Shown here: one piece after another, positions 17,235-26,444 of the stretch | How positions within the stretch are numbered: the stretch's first letter is position 1 | Layout of the letters: each line of letters opens with the position of its first letter | Assembly: GCA_013214025.1 (NCBI GenBank) | Contig: JABSRN010000002.1 | Location: 62,001-126,000, forward strand | Direction: 5' to 3' | From: Polyangiaceae bacterium | GTDB taxonomy: Bacteria > Myxococcota_A > Polyangia > Polyangiales > Polyangiaceae | DNA length: 64,000 nucleotides | Made by a program: the position numbers and the translations under genes | The notes under the pieces: model-generated | Databases searched by the model: none | What the model saw: only the letters and a program-made list of their open reading frames with translations | What the model was told of the DNA's origin: nothing

Positions 17235-19040
17235 GAGCTTTGCGTAGTGGCCGTCGTGATCCATTAACTGCTCGTGGCTGCCCTCTTCCAGGATCCGGCC
17301 GTCGTTGAGTACGACGATTTGCTCCGCCATGCGCACGGTAGAAAATCGGTGGGATATGAGTATGGCCATCTGGCTTTTGGTGACATCGCGGAAGTGATCG
17401 AAGATACGCGCCTCGGCAGCGGCATCCATGCTCGCAGTGGGTTCGTCCAGCACGAGAATGTCCGCGTCTTCTTTCATGAAGGCTCGGGACAGGGCGATTT
17501 TCTGCCACTCCCCCAGAGAGAGCTCGCGACCATTGCGGAACCAGCGTCCGAGCTGGGTCTGATACTGGGAGGGCAACTGGTCGATGAAGGAATCGGCCAT
17601 GCCCTTTTTGGCGGCGGTTTCCCAGTTCTGGGCGTTTTGCATCTCGTCCGCATCGCCGGCGCCGATGTTTTCGCCCACCGTGAACTGATAACGCACGAAG
17701 TCTTGAAAGATCACCGCCGTGCGGCGGCGCAGGGCCGCGACATCCCACTCTTGTAGATCTTTTCCGTCTAGGAGGATGCGCCCGGAGCTTGGGGAGTACA
17801 GTCGGGTGAGCAGTTTCACGAGGGTGGTCTTGCCGGAGCCGTTCTCGCCGACGACCGCTAGTTTGTGCCCTGGTTGAAGGTGAAAACTGACGCCTTTTAC
17901 CGCGGGTGTCTCCGAACCTGGGTACACGAAGCTGACATCCTCGAAGCGAATACCGTCTCGGGGTGTGGGTCCCGAAGTGATGGTACCGGATGTGCTGATG
18001 ACGTCCTCTTCCAAGAACTCGTAGAGATTCGAAAGGTACAGATTGTCTTCGTACATGCCACCGACGGCACCGAGGGCGGCGGCCAGTGCTTGTTGACCCT
18101 GCTTGAAGACCAATACATACATGGTCATCTCGCCGAGACTGATCTGTCCGTTGACGGCGGCGTAGACGATCCACGCGTAGGCTCCGTAGAAGGCGCCGGT
18201 GGCGAGCAGACCGAGGAAGTATCCCCACACGCCGCGGCGCAGCGTCAGGCTGCGGTCTTTGGCGTACAGTCGATGAAAGATCGCGTTGTAGCGCTTGAGC
18301 AGGATCGCACCGAGATCGAAGAGTTTGACCTCCTTGGCGTAATCCTCGCGCGCGATGACCGCTTCGAGATACATCTGCTGGCGGGTCTCTGGCGTGCGCC
18401 AGCGGAATAGTCGGAACGCTTCGCCGGAATACTTCGCTTCGGCAATGAAGGCCGGCACCGCAGCGACAGCCAGCAAGCCCACGGCGAGCGCCGAGAACTG
18501 GAGCAGCAGCGCGCCATAGGTGACGAGGGAGAGCATATTCTGCGCGAGTCCGAAGGTTCGCATCACCAAGCTCAGCGGTCGAGAGGAAGCCTCCCGGCGC
18601 GCTTGCGTCAACTTGTCGTAGAGCTCGGAGTCCTCGAAGTGCGTGAGCTCGAGGGTGAGTGCTTTCTCCAAAATGAGCACGTTGACGCGATTGCCGAGCT
18701 GGGCCCGCAGCAGCGACTGACAAATGCCCACGCCTCGCATACAGCCCGCGGCCAACACAACCAAGGTGGCTTCGATGCTGACGTAAAAGAACGCCAGTTC
18801 GCGGTCGACTTCCGCTTGATGTGCCGCGGCACTGACCACGGCGTCCACCAACCATTTGCCGACGTAGGCGATGCCCGCCGGTAATATACCGCTGGCGATA
18901 CTCAACACCACGAGCGCGAGGGTCAACGCACGGCTGGTGGTCCAGACCAATTGCAGCGCCCGACCGCTGTACTGAAACACCCCGAAAAATTCCCGGATGG
19001 GCTGGCGCGGTCCAGACCTCGGTTCCGGCGGGGGAGTCAT
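17205..19040 (-). CDS. ABC transporter, fused membrane and ATP-binding domains
   Basis: 611 residues: an ABC_membrane exporter domain (about residues 20-330, six helices, first one LTLALVVLSIASGILPAGIAYVG) followed by the nucleotide-binding domain. Visible are Walker A GENGSGKTTLVKLL, Q-loop VIFQDFVRYQF, a variant signature ELSLGEWQ (LSLGE for LSGGQ), Walker B ILVLDEPTASMD and H-loop ISHRFSTVRMA. No C39 peptidase domain is present. A half-transporter, expected to work as a homodimer exporting an unknown substrate. It is divergent from a LytTR regulator, and three direct repeats sit between them, so transcriptional control by that regulator is likely (inference). The gene ends TAG inside a perfect palindrome. 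Confidence 0.92.
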   Translation of the reverse strand: MTPPPEPRSGPRQPIREFFGVFQYSGRALQLVWTTSRALTLALVVLSIASGILPAGIAYVGKWLVDAVVSAAAHQAEVDRELAFFYVSIEATLVVLAAGCMRGVGICQSLLRAQLGNRVNVLILEKALTLELTHFEDSELYDKLTQARREASSRPLSLVMRTFGLAQNMLSLVTYGALLLQFSALAVGLLAVAAVPAFIAEAKYSGEAFRLFRWRTPETRQQMYLEAVIAREDYAKEVKLFDLGAILLKRYNAIFHRLYAKDRSLTLRRGVWGYFLGLLATGAFYGAYAWIVYAAVNGQISLGEMTMYVLVFKQGQQALAAALGAVGGMYEDNLYLSNLYEFLEEDVISTSGTITSGPTPRDGIRFEDVSFVYPGSETPAVKGVSFHLQPGHKLAVVGENGSGKTTLVKLLTRLYSPSSGRILLDGKDLQEWDVAALRRRTAVIFQDFVRYQFTVGENIGAGDADEMQNAQNWETAAKKGMADSFIDQLPSQYQTQLGRWFRNGRELSLGEWQKIALSRAFMKEDADILVLDEPTASMDAAAEARIFDHFRDVTKSQMAILISHRFSTVRMAEQIVVLNDGRILEEGSHEQLMDHDGHYAKLFNIQAAGYK

Positions 19041-19127
19041 GTCGACAGCCTAGCGTGCCTCGGGCGGGAAGGTTGCTTACATAACCGCGCATTGAGGGAA
19101 CGAGTGCTCGGCGGCTTAAACGATATG

Positions 19128-19181
19128 CGGACCTCTCAAGGCTGAGTTCGGACCTCTTAATCGACATACGGACCTGTCGCT
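19128..19181. promoter_or_regulatory. Three direct repeats, likely LytTR operator
   Basis: Three copies of CGGACCT begin at 19128, 19149 and 19169, extending as CGGACCTCTCAAG, CGGACCTCTTAAT and CGGACCTGTCGCT. The 20-21 bp period puts them on one face of the helix, as for LytTR-domain binding sites, which are direct repeats about two turns apart. They lie 30-80 bp upstream of the LytTR gene start and about 90-140 bp upstream of the divergent ABC exporter start. Confidence 0.7.
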
Positions 19182-19210
19182 GTTTTTTAATTTGGCCTAG
19201 TCTAGACGTC

Positions 19211-19588
19211 ATGACAGCCATTCTTTTGGATCGTTTCGTCGTCCACACGACGCCCGACGTGCGCCGAGTGCTCGATCCGGCCGACGTGTATTGGATAGAA
19301 GCCGAAGGCGGCGACAGCTTCCTGCGTTTCCGCGGAAAGAAACGCCTGCCGGATGTACGCACTCTCGGTGAGCTCGCCGATGCCTTCGCGCCTCACGGTT
19401 TCTTGCGGGTGCATCGCAACCATCTGGTGAACGCGCGTAAGATCCGAGAGATCCGTCGGCGCACATCTCGCGACTACGAGCTGCGTCTGGAGGCTCCCGT
19501 CAACACGGTGTTGCCCATCGGCCGTTCCTACATCGACCCGCTGTTGACCTTGCTCGGCGATCACCGCCCGGCGCCGCTACCGGACTAG
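19211..19588 (+). CDS. Stand-alone LytTR DNA-binding regulator
   Basis: 125 residues that are essentially one LytTR domain: DVYWIEAEGGDSFLRFRG, TLGELADAFAPHGFLRVHRNHLVNARKI and LEAPVNTVLPIGRSYIDPLL. The RVHRNHLVN and PIGRSY motifs are the domain's typical DNA-contact and core elements. There is no receiver domain, unlike AlgR or AgrA; the 20 residues before the domain are too short to be a sensor. Divergent from the ABC exporter across the three direct repeats, so it may regulate the exporter and itself. It ends in a natural TAG. Confidence 0.88.
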   Translation: MTAILLDRFVVHTTPDVRRVLDPADVYWIEAEGGDSFLRFRGKKRLPDVRTLGELADAFAPHGFLRVHRNHLVNARKIREIRRRTSRDYELRLEAPVNTVLPIGRSYIDPLLTLLGDHRPAPLPD

Positions 19589-20111
19589 GTCGGCGCGTCG
19601 TCGCCGTCGGCGCTGGCGATGACGCGCACGCGCCGACGATTAGGAAACAGACGATGGGGGCAACCGGAAGGTGGCGGGGCGGTGCGGGAAGTTTGTGGTT
19701 GATGTCCGAGGTGGTCGGGCTGGTGGCTAGTACGGTCATGGTGAATCCTGTCTTTCGGTGGCCAGGCTTCGTTGGCGGCGACAAGTACAGAATGCGTTTT
19801 CGAGACGCCTGGTGCTGTTAACCCGCGTACAAAGGAAGCGTTTGTAGGGAAGGTGTTGAGGGGCCTATAAGCTCTCGGAATTAACCGGATTATCGGGGCT
19901 GCGGGGCGCTGCTGGGCAAGCGGCTTGGGCGGTGTTGTAAAGCGCCTGACAGCCGAGGGACGGAGCGGCCAGTGGCGAGTCCGTTTGGCGGGCTTGTTCG
20001 GTCGCGGATTTGGGCGGTCAGAGAGCTACGGGCTGGGGTGAGCTGTTTTGGGGGAGCTGCCGAGCCTGGTCTCCTAGTCAACCCCGGATAAATGGGGGAT
20101 GTTTAGTGACT
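19589..20111. other. Intergenic stretch with one doubtful small leftward ORF
   Basis: About 520 bases. On the minus strand an ATG at 19739 has an AGGA about seven bases upstream and opens an 79-codon frame (MTVLATSPTTSDINHKL, then a hydrophobic VCFLIVGACASS stretch, then Thr/Pro/Arg-rich) that runs back over the end of the LytTR gene to 19500. It is hard to tell from a shadow and I give it no product. The rest shows no gene or clear terminator; the promoter for the 20112 gene presumably lies here. Confidence 0.3.
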
Positions 20112-21182
20112 ATGTTGCTTAGCGTTCGAAACTCCACCGCCGCGCTTTTCCTAGCTCTCATGGCGACTCCGGGCGTGGCCAATGCCGCAGCTACCGCGTC
20201 CGAGCGGGCAGCGGCTGAAGCGCTGTTTGATTCGGCCATCGTGCACATGCAGGCAGGCGAATACTCCATCGCCTGTCCCGAGTTGCAGGACAGTCAACAG
20301 ATCGATCCCGGGGTGGGAACACTGCTGTACCTGGCTCAGTGTTACGAAGAACAGGGCCGTACGGCCAGCGCGTGGGCGACCTTTCGCGAAGCCGCGTATC
20401 TGTCCAAACGTACCGAGGGTGGCTCCCGCGAGTCTGTGGCGAAAGAGAACGCAGATCGATTGCACAAGATCATCAGCTTCTTGCACATCAAGGTGACGCG
20501 CCCCTACCCGGCGGGCATGAGCCTCACTCGGCTGGACCGCTTCTCCACCGTGCCGGAGAGTTTGTCTGAGGTGATGTGGACACGGCCTATTCCGATCGAT
20601 CCGGGTGATCACGTATTCGAGGCGTCTGCCTTGAACAAGAAACCTTGGAGCCAGACTATCACTGTGCCGGCCGCGTCGAGCGCGGATTCTGGGCATAAGA
20701 TCGAACTCGCGGTGCCCCAGTTGGAGGACACCGCCGAACTCGCGGTGCCCCCGCCGCCCGCCGGCGCGACACCGGCAACTGAGCCGGAATCGGCGCAGCC
20801 GTCCCCAGCCAAAGAAGCGGATTCGAGCTTGAAGACGACGGGCTACATCGTCGGCGGTACGGGCATCGCGGTGTTGATTGCCGGTGGGATGACGACGGCC
20901 ATGGGACTTTCCTTGAAGAGCGATATGGAAGAGCGCTGTCCGGATAACTTTTGCGTGGCGAACACGCCGTCGGAGCAGCTTGCTTTTGAGTCCGACAAAG
21001 ACAGCTTGAGCACCTATGGCACGATGACCACAGCATTTTTTATCGGCGGCGGTGTGCTGACGGCTGTGGGGTTCACCCTTGTGATGCTGGGTGGCGACAC
21101 TCCCCAGGAAAAGGTGGCCTTAGAAATATCACCGATGGCGAGTCCGGGCTTTCAAGGCTTGGGCGCTCGGGGGACATTCTAA
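20112..21182 (+). CDS. Exported TPR-like protein with C-terminal membrane segments (myxobacterial-type)
   Basis: 356 residues from ATG 20112. The frame is open upstream to 20010 without protein character. A signal peptide (SVRNSTAALFLALMATPGVANAAA) is followed by a TPR-like block: AAEALFDSAIVHMQAGEYSIACPELQDSQQIDPGVGTLLYLAQCYEEQGRTASAWATFREAA. A beta segment, a Pro-rich linker, and two hydrophobic stretches (GYIVGGTGIAVLIAGGMTTAMG and TTAFFIGGGVLTAVGFTLVML) follow. This layout is common in Myxococcota as unannotated exported proteins. The stop codon overlaps the start of the next gene, indicating coupling. Confidence 0.75.
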   Translation: MLLSVRNSTAALFLALMATPGVANAAATASERAAAEALFDSAIVHMQAGEYSIACPELQDSQQIDPGVGTLLYLAQCYEEQGRTASAWATFREAAYLSKRTEGGSRESVAKENADRLHKIISFLHIKVTRPYPAGMSLTRLDRFSTVPESLSEVMWTRPIPIDPGDHVFEASALNKKPWSQTITVPAASSADSGHKIELAVPQLEDTAELAVPPPPAGATPATEPESAQPSPAKEADSSLKTTGYIVGGTGIAVLIAGGMTTAMGLSLKSDMEERCPDNFCVANTPSEQLAFESDKDSLSTYGTMTTAFFIGGGVLTAVGFTLVMLGGDTPQEKVALEISPMASPGFQGLGARGTF

Positions 21183-22630
21183 TGCAGCGCTTGGCTTTCG
21201 TTTCGTTCACGACGCTGTGTGTTGCGCTGGCATGTAATTTTGGTGCCGGCGATTTTAAGGTCGCGGAGTTGGGGGCTTCCGCAGGCGCCACCGGGAGTGG
21301 AGGCGCCAGTGCCGGCTCCGCAGGTATGACCGGCGGCACTTCGAGTGTAGATGCCAGCACTGGCTCGGGCGGTGTATCGGGTGGTGTGACAGGCAGCGGC
21401 GGACTTGACGGGGGGCCGGTGGACGCCACTCCCGACGGCCCGGCGGTGATCCCCTACGCTTGCGATACTCTGAGTCCGACCTTTGACGTTTTCGATAGCG
21501 CCGATCTCAGCGGACTGACGTGGAGCGACCAGACGGGCATGTATCCGTCCATCACGTCCTCCGGCAACAGCGATGCTATTTACATTCACCCCTTCCACCG
21601 TGCGGTGGACGGCGGCGGCGACGAGATGGTCATTCTGATGCGACTGCTCAGGGACCGGAACGGAGATCCTCTCGGCGAGATCGGATTGTATGCTCCCCCG
21701 GGGCTCAATTTTGTCGCAGGCGCAACGGTTAACGGCGACACGCTCACCATCATCGGAGAGGCGAACGACTACATCGTCGAATTCGACTTCGACCTCAGCA
21801 GCGAGCAGGATCCGTTCAAATACCTCGCTGAGCGAACCACCAAGATGCCCTGCGCGGATCCCATGCGAGTGCAGGGGCTGAAGCCGAATTTCTATGGAGG
21901 CACCATCCGCTACGCCGTCAGTTGCGAGGACAACAACACGGAAGATGGCGCGATCTTCGTCGGCTCCCAGAACAGCTTCCTTCAAGTCGGTGGAGCGACC
22001 CAAGGGCGAGAAGGCAGGTTGCGCGACTATCACATCATGGGGGACACCACTTTCATCGAGATAGGTGGTGGTTTTGGTGACAATTATTTCCGAACCTATT
22101 CGGGCGATCCGAACGGGAGCGAAGTGAGCCACTACTTCTCTTTAGACAACACGAAGATTTCCGCAGGTAGCTCGGTCGTCAACTCAGCTGGTAACGGCTT
22201 GTTCATCTCTGGTGCCTCGTTGACGGGCCCGGATGACAGCGGTCAGGAGCAGATCGTGCCCGCCACCTGGTTCACCGGCACGGTACCCGCGGCTGAGCTC
22301 GCGACCTTCGCTGACACGGTTCCGCCGGGCTACTTGATCGAGCGGAGGGTGTTCACGAAGCTGAGCGATATTGTGATCGGGGATCAGTTGTTGCAAAAGG
22401 GCGGTCGCTACTATCAACCGGGGGTGCCATTCCTCGGCAAGCACGATGTGATGCTGACGGTCCTGAATAGCGATGGGCTCGATCTCATTCGAAATTACGT
22501 TCTGCACACTGACGAGAGCGACGAGATGGCTGAAGCTCTTATTTCTCGCCTCGGGCTCGGGGATGTTGTCGTGTTCAAGCAGGGTGACATTTATCGAGCT
22601 CGTCGAATCATCTGTTACGAAGACAACTGA
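21182..22630 (+). CDS. Putative lipoprotein, unknown function
   Basis: 482 residues. Signal peptide MQRLAFVSFTTLCVALAC, with LAC as lipobox, then a long Gly/Ser/Ala/Thr linker (GASAGATGSGGASAGS and similar) to about residue 90, then a soluble domain of about 390 residues. That domain is beta-rich with many Asp/Gly turns (DRNGDPLGEIGLY, NGDTLTIIGEANDYIVEFDFD), reminiscent of a beta-propeller or sandwich, but I cannot name a family. Start overlaps the preceding stop (TAATG), so both proteins are probably made together at the cell envelope. Confidence 0.75.
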   Translation: MQRLAFVSFTTLCVALACNFGAGDFKVAELGASAGATGSGGASAGSAGMTGGTSSVDASTGSGGVSGGVTGSGGLDGGPVDATPDGPAVIPYACDTLSPTFDVFDSADLSGLTWSDQTGMYPSITSSGNSDAIYIHPFHRAVDGGGDEMVILMRLLRDRNGDPLGEIGLYAPPGLNFVAGATVNGDTLTIIGEANDYIVEFDFDLSSEQDPFKYLAERTTKMPCADPMRVQGLKPNFYGGTIRYAVSCEDNNTEDGAIFVGSQNSFLQVGGATQGREGRLRDYHIMGDTTFIEIGGGFGDNYFRTYSGDPNGSEVSHYFSLDNTKISAGSSVVNSAGNGLFISGASLTGPDDSGQEQIVPATWFTGTVPAAELATFADTVPPGYLIERRVFTKLSDIVIGDQLLQKGGRYYQPGVPFLGKHDVMLTVLNSDGLDLIRNYVLHTDESDEMAEALISRLGLGDVVVFKQGDIYRARRIICYEDN

Positions 22631-22755
22631 TGATTCGGTGGAGCGCATGCGGGTAGTCGCTAATTCTCGGTGTTTGTTCGAGGCGCGCCTCGGGGCTGTT
22701 TGTCGATATTGATCCTTGCGGCCGGACGGCCCCTGGCGTCATAGGTGGAGAACTT

Positions 22756-23529
22756 ATGTCCACCCCTGAAGATCTTCCCGAGCCGCCGTCGACGCGTAGC
22801 GAGCTGGGTTGTTTGCGTATTCTGGTGACCAACGACGACGGGGTTGCGGCCCTGGGTATGGACGTGTTGGTGCGTGCCCTGCGTGCCATGGTGGCTGTGC
22901 AGGTGACGGTGTTTGCTCCGGCCAAGAACCAGAGTGGTACCGGGGGGCAAACCAGCGAAGGGCAATTGACTGCTGCGCCCGCGAAGACGGTGAGTGGTTC
23001 GCACGCAACGGCCGTGGACGGATTTCCGGCTGACGCTGTGGTCTACGCGCTCGACGGCGGTCACGCGCCGTGGCGACCGCACCTCGTTGTCTCCGGCATC
23101 AACGACGGACAGAACCTCGGCCCTATCGTTAACGCGTCGGGTACCGTGGGCGCCGCGCGAGCTGCCGTGCAGCGGGGGATCCCGGCGGTGGCTATCAGCC
23201 AAGGTTTTTCCGAGGAACCCGCCTTTGACGCGGCCGCGCAAGTGGTGACCGCCTGGATCGAGCGGCACCGGGACGTGTTGATGACGTCAGAAGCCCAGCC
23301 AAAACAAATCGTCGTCACCAACATCAATGTGCCGAGCTGCACTCGTGGGTGTGTGCGCGATTTGGTGGAGGTATCCCTTGCTAAGGATCTTGAAGGATCG
23401 TTTGAAACGCCGAACTGTTTGTCGACTTTGGCCTCGCCCCAGACCGACGTCGAAGCCTTCCAGAACGGCTTCGCCAGTTCGACTGTGTTGGGTCCGGCGC
23501 CGACCGAAGAAGATCCGATGATATTGTAG
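22756..23529 (+). CDS. surE: SurE-family 5'/3'-nucleotidase
   Basis: 257 residues. SurE hydrolyses nucleoside monophosphates with a divalent metal and is linked to stationary-phase survival (family knowledge). The N-terminal metal site is LRILVTNDDGVAALGM (adjacent Asp pair), followed by VTVFAPAKNQSGTG and VVSGINDGQNLG, which supplies the conserved Asn. GTVGAARAAVQRGIPAVAIS is the family core. The 15-residue leader before LRILVTNDDG is acidic and Pro-rich. The C-terminus is shorter and more diverged than in Escherichia coli SurE, ending EEDPMIL. It ends in a natural TAG. Confidence 0.88.
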   Translation: MSTPEDLPEPPSTRSELGCLRILVTNDDGVAALGMDVLVRALRAMVAVQVTVFAPAKNQSGTGGQTSEGQLTAAPAKTVSGSHATAVDGFPADAVVYALDGGHAPWRPHLVVSGINDGQNLGPIVNASGTVGAARAAVQRGIPAVAISQGFSEEPAFDAAAQVVTAWIERHRDVLMTSEAQPKQIVVTNINVPSCTRGCVRDLVEVSLAKDLEGSFETPNCLSTLASPQTDVEAFQNGFASSTVLGPAPTEEDPMIL

Positions 23530-23644
23530 ACCGTGGATATTGCAGGATAAACTACGCTCGGCAGGGGGCCTTCGACAAGTTATTATATGCACGCGCAATA
23601 AGTGCTAGGTCGCTACTCGTCCGAATCGCCGCGTCAGCATCGCC

Positions 23645-24901
23645 ATGATCCCCTCCGAGCCCGTGAGTTCAACGCGACCGAGTCTGCTTTCGCGACTCTG
23701 GAACGGGGAGCTGCCGGTGTTCTCGCCTGGGGCGTATCGCGTGCCGGCAGCTTGTCTGACGTTGTTCCTGGGCAGCTCCTTGGCCATCGCACTATTGCTC
23801 GCCCCGCATAACGATTCGCTCTTTCTCGGACCCGGTCTTGGTCTCGAGTCGGACCCTGAGATGCTGCCTAGGTTTTACGCCTATATCAGCGCCCAGCATG
23901 CTTGGCTCGGATACGGACTCATCGCCTTGGCTCTCGTCAGTGCCAGTTGCATCGTCGGTCTGTCTGCCGCTGGTTACTTCGGTCACAAAAATGCGCTCGG
24001 CGAGCACTACCCCCTGCGGGAGCATCTGACCTTTCCTGCCATTGCCTTGATGGAGCGCGTGCTCTTCGCTGCGGCGGTTGTCGGCTTGGGTGTAGTGGGC
24101 TGGGCCTTGGGTTGGGATTTTGGGGTGGGCATTCGTCTCGTGAATGAGTGCGCTGTGCAAACCGATCGCTGGGTAAACGCAACCGTGCCCACATTGATCG
24201 AGTTGCCCTACGCGCTCGCCTTCTTTGTGTCCTACGGCTTGGCGGGTTTTGTCCACTACGGGCTTCACCGCGCGAGTCACGAGTCACGTTTGTTGTGGCT
24301 GATGTTTCATCGCTTTCATCACATGCCCACGGTGATGTTCTCTGCGTCGGTGCCGCCCGTATTCTTCTCGGTGCCCTTGTTTGCAGTGTTGATCATCCCC
24401 TACCACCTCGCCTTCGCCATGTTGACGAAGCTCGTGTGTGACCAGCCGCTGTACTTTGCGCTCATTGTTTACAAGCTCGTTTATTACGTGCCGGACATAT
24501 GGGCGCACAGCACGGCCCTTTTCGAGAGCGGGCGAAAAAGCCGTTGGGTGCGCTGGTCGGGCTTCTTTTTATCGAACGGGATTTATCATTACCGTCACCA
24601 CTCCTCCATAGAGGGCGACGAGATGGCGAACCTCGGCGGTAGTTTTTGTTATTTGCCGGACCTCCTGTTTGGCACCTTTCGGCCTGTGCCCGACAAGTTA
24701 CCGCCCATCGGACTGACCAATCAGCCTGAGCTCTATTACAATCCGATACGTCTGGCGCTGTCGGGCATGGCGCAGATTGTCTACGAGCTGCGCCACAACC
24801 CGGGTATCGCCAGTTGGTTGCGGATTGTTTTCGGCTCGGTGTACTACGTGCCGCCGAACTCACGGAACTACGCCATCAAGGGTTACGGACCCGCGCTGTA
24901 G
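23645..24901 (+). CDS. Fatty acid hydroxylase / sterol desaturase family membrane protein
   Basis: 418 residues with about six membrane helices, the first near residues 35-55. The di-iron histidine clusters of the family are present: HYGLHR, LMFHRFHHMP and HYRHHSSIEGDEMANLGG. Such enzymes hydroxylate or desaturate lipids (sterols, fatty acids, carotenoids) with O2; the substrate is unknown. The N-terminal 100 residues with two extra helices are longer than in minimal family members. It stands alone between SurE and a small lipoprotein gene. The natural TAG stop is repeated downstream because of a 15-bp duplication. Confidence 0.88.
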   Translation: MIPSEPVSSTRPSLLSRLWNGELPVFSPGAYRVPAACLTLFLGSSLAIALLLAPHNDSLFLGPGLGLESDPEMLPRFYAYISAQHAWLGYGLIALALVSASCIVGLSAAGYFGHKNALGEHYPLREHLTFPAIALMERVLFAAAVVGLGVVGWALGWDFGVGIRLVNECAVQTDRWVNATVPTLIELPYALAFFVSYGLAGFVHYGLHRASHESRLLWLMFHRFHHMPTVMFSASVPPVFFSVPLFAVLIIPYHLAFAMLTKLVCDQPLYFALIVYKLVYYVPDIWAHSTALFESGRKSRWVRWSGFFLSNGIYHYRHHSSIEGDEMANLGGSFCYLPDLLFGTFRPVPDKLPPIGLTNQPELYYNPIRLALSGMAQIVYELRHNPGIASWLRIVFGSVYYVPPNSRNYAIKGYGPAL

Positions 24902-24923
24902 TGCCGGGCGCTGTAGTGCCGGG
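24894..24923. repeat. 15-bp tandem duplication over a stop codon
   Basis: The unit CGCTGTAGTGCCGGG occurs twice back to back. The first copy contains the stop codon of the sterol-desaturase-family gene and the second repeats it out of the gene. Probably a recent slippage event. Confidence 0.8.
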
Positions 24924-24946
24924 CGTCAGCGGAGTATCAGTCGTAG

Positions 24947-25240
24947 CTAGCGCGGCGACATACACACATAGGCTTGCACCTGTTCGACGGCGCCGGTGTG
25001 TTTGTCGATAAGATCGGCGTTCACGAGGGTGCAAGAGTTCGGCGGCCGGCAATCGCCGCAGCGATTCAGTATGCGCTGATTGCCGGAGGGTCGCTCCTCC
25101 CGGTTGCGGGCTTGTCGCTCGTCATCGCTTTCGTAGTCGAAATTATCGTTACTGGGGGACTCGGGATCCAGATCGTGCCAGCAGCCGACCAGCACTGATG
25201 CGCTCAAACAGATCGTGACGAACGTGCCTATCGCTTTCAT
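24947..25240 (-). CDS. Small cysteine-containing lipoprotein, hypothetical
   Basis: 97 residues from the ATG at 25240, which has a good GAGGGG ribosome site five bases upstream; the frame is open to 25282 but lacks such a site. Signal peptide MKAIGTFVTICLSASVLVGC, with LVGC as lipobox. The mature part is acidic and Asn/Asp-rich, then has four cysteines (NRCGDCRPPNSCTLVNADL and later YVCMSPR), which could form disulfides. No known family recognised. Convergent with the sterol-desaturase gene. Confidence 0.7.
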   Translation of the reverse strand: MKAIGTFVTICLSASVLVGCWHDLDPESPSNDNFDYESDDERQARNREERPSGNQRILNRCGDCRPPNSCTLVNADLIDKHTGAVEQVQAYVCMSPR

Positions 25241-25561
25241 GTTTTCCCCTCGCGCGACGGGCTCGCAGGCGTAGCTTATCATGTTGCTGTAAGCGAAAAC
25301 TGGTCGGCACCACTGGCGGAAAGTTGTAGCCCGAAAGGAGGGCGCCCTCTTGTCTGTGCGTCGCCAGGCCGCGCGGCACGGACGCCACCCTACGGTCGCG
25401 TTACGGCGCGTCGCGTAGCCCGATGTGTAGCAGAGGCATGCTCGGCACGACGCCGGGGGTTGTCGAGGCCATGGGCTGGTCGTCTTTCACGGACTTGAAG
25501 ATCCCTACCTGGACTGAGGAGATGGTGTATTCACCGGACTCGCAGTTGAAATCCTGCAGGA
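25241..25561. other. Intergenic stretch, possible remnant of a leftward gene
   Basis: On the minus strand, bases 25562 down to 25401 read LQDFNCESGEYTISSVQVGI and continue to a TAA. This has protein-like composition but no start of its own. It stops making sense exactly where the rightward pseudogene begins (about 25562), which may mark a rearrangement junction. Nothing else was recognised. Confidence 0.3.
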
Positions 25562-26334
25562 TGTCGCGCGGCCAGGTGCGAGCCCAGCGACAATGATGCG
25601 AACGCCTACGGCTGTGTGCCGGCCGACCCGCCCTGCGAGGACTAGCAACTCTGCGAGGAGGCCGCGGACAGCTGCTCTCGAGACTGTGTGCCCAGTGCCG
25701 ATGCGAACGAAGACGGCGAGAAGCACATCGTCTGCGGCGGAATCGACTGCGTTGACCAGGGGGCGTCCACTGTGACGAACCATTTGGGGGCTGGGGGCAC
25801 TGCATCGGTTGCGACATTGCTTGCAGTACTCAACCGTCTTGTGACGGTGGTAGCTGTGTGCCTCGCGGCGGGTGGTCGTGTCCAGCACGCGGCAACAGGC
25901 GGACTTCGGCGGCGTGGCTGGCGCCGATGCCATCTGTCAGAATTTGGCAGACGGCGTGAGCCTGGGCGCATTTGGAAGTCGTTCATCATGGAGGACAACA
26001 GCCCGATCACACGGCTCGAGCAAGCGACGGCGCCTTATGTTCGCTTGGACGGCGTGAGGATCGCTGACAACTTTAGCTACCTCACGGATGGGAGCCTAGC
26101 GGCCCCGTTGAACGTCACAGAGCTGGGCACGGTCGCGGGATACAACGCCTGGACTGGGCCGATCGCTATGTTTGACACGACCTTGAACTGCAACAATTGG
26201 ACGGTCACGACTAGCGACTGTAGCGGTGGTGGCTTTTGCGCACCGGAGGGCAGGTGGCTACGATAGATAGTAAATGGGACGGTTGGTTCGTTTACGACTG
26301 CAGCGACAAATTTCATCTTTACGGCATCGAATAA
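25562..26334 (+). pseudogene. Degraded cysteine-rich protein with DUF1554-like lectin domain
   Basis: Recognisable protein runs left to right but hops frames. A Cys-rich part (CEPSDNDANAYGCVPADPPCED) meets TAG at 25643-25645 and continues QLCEEAADSCSRDCVPSAD in the same frame. Near 25770 the Cys-rich text moves frame (VHCDEPFGGWGHCIGCDIAC). Near 25875 another frame gives QADFGGVAGADAICQNLADG, the diagnostic opening of DUF1554 lectin-like domains. Near 25975 the frame returns for APYVRLDGVRIADNFSYLTDG. Near 26250 it shifts again to DGWFVYDCSDKFHLYGIE and a stop at 26332-26334. At least four indels and one nonsense change; no start found. Originally an exported Cys-rich/lectin-like surface protein (inference). 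Confidence 0.75.
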
Positions 26335-26444
26335 TGACCAGCACCGCGACGTGAGCTCGGCCCTGGTGTTCAGTGCACCCTGCGGATGGTTAGCCCAGTC
26401 GGCGTGCGGCCTAGGGCGTCTAGGTGGGGCTTAGATCCACTAGC

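Noticed and set aside
17113-19362. 749-codon leftward open frame
   Set aside because: It is a shadow of the ABC exporter gene in another frame; only the 17205-19040 frame has ABC motifs.
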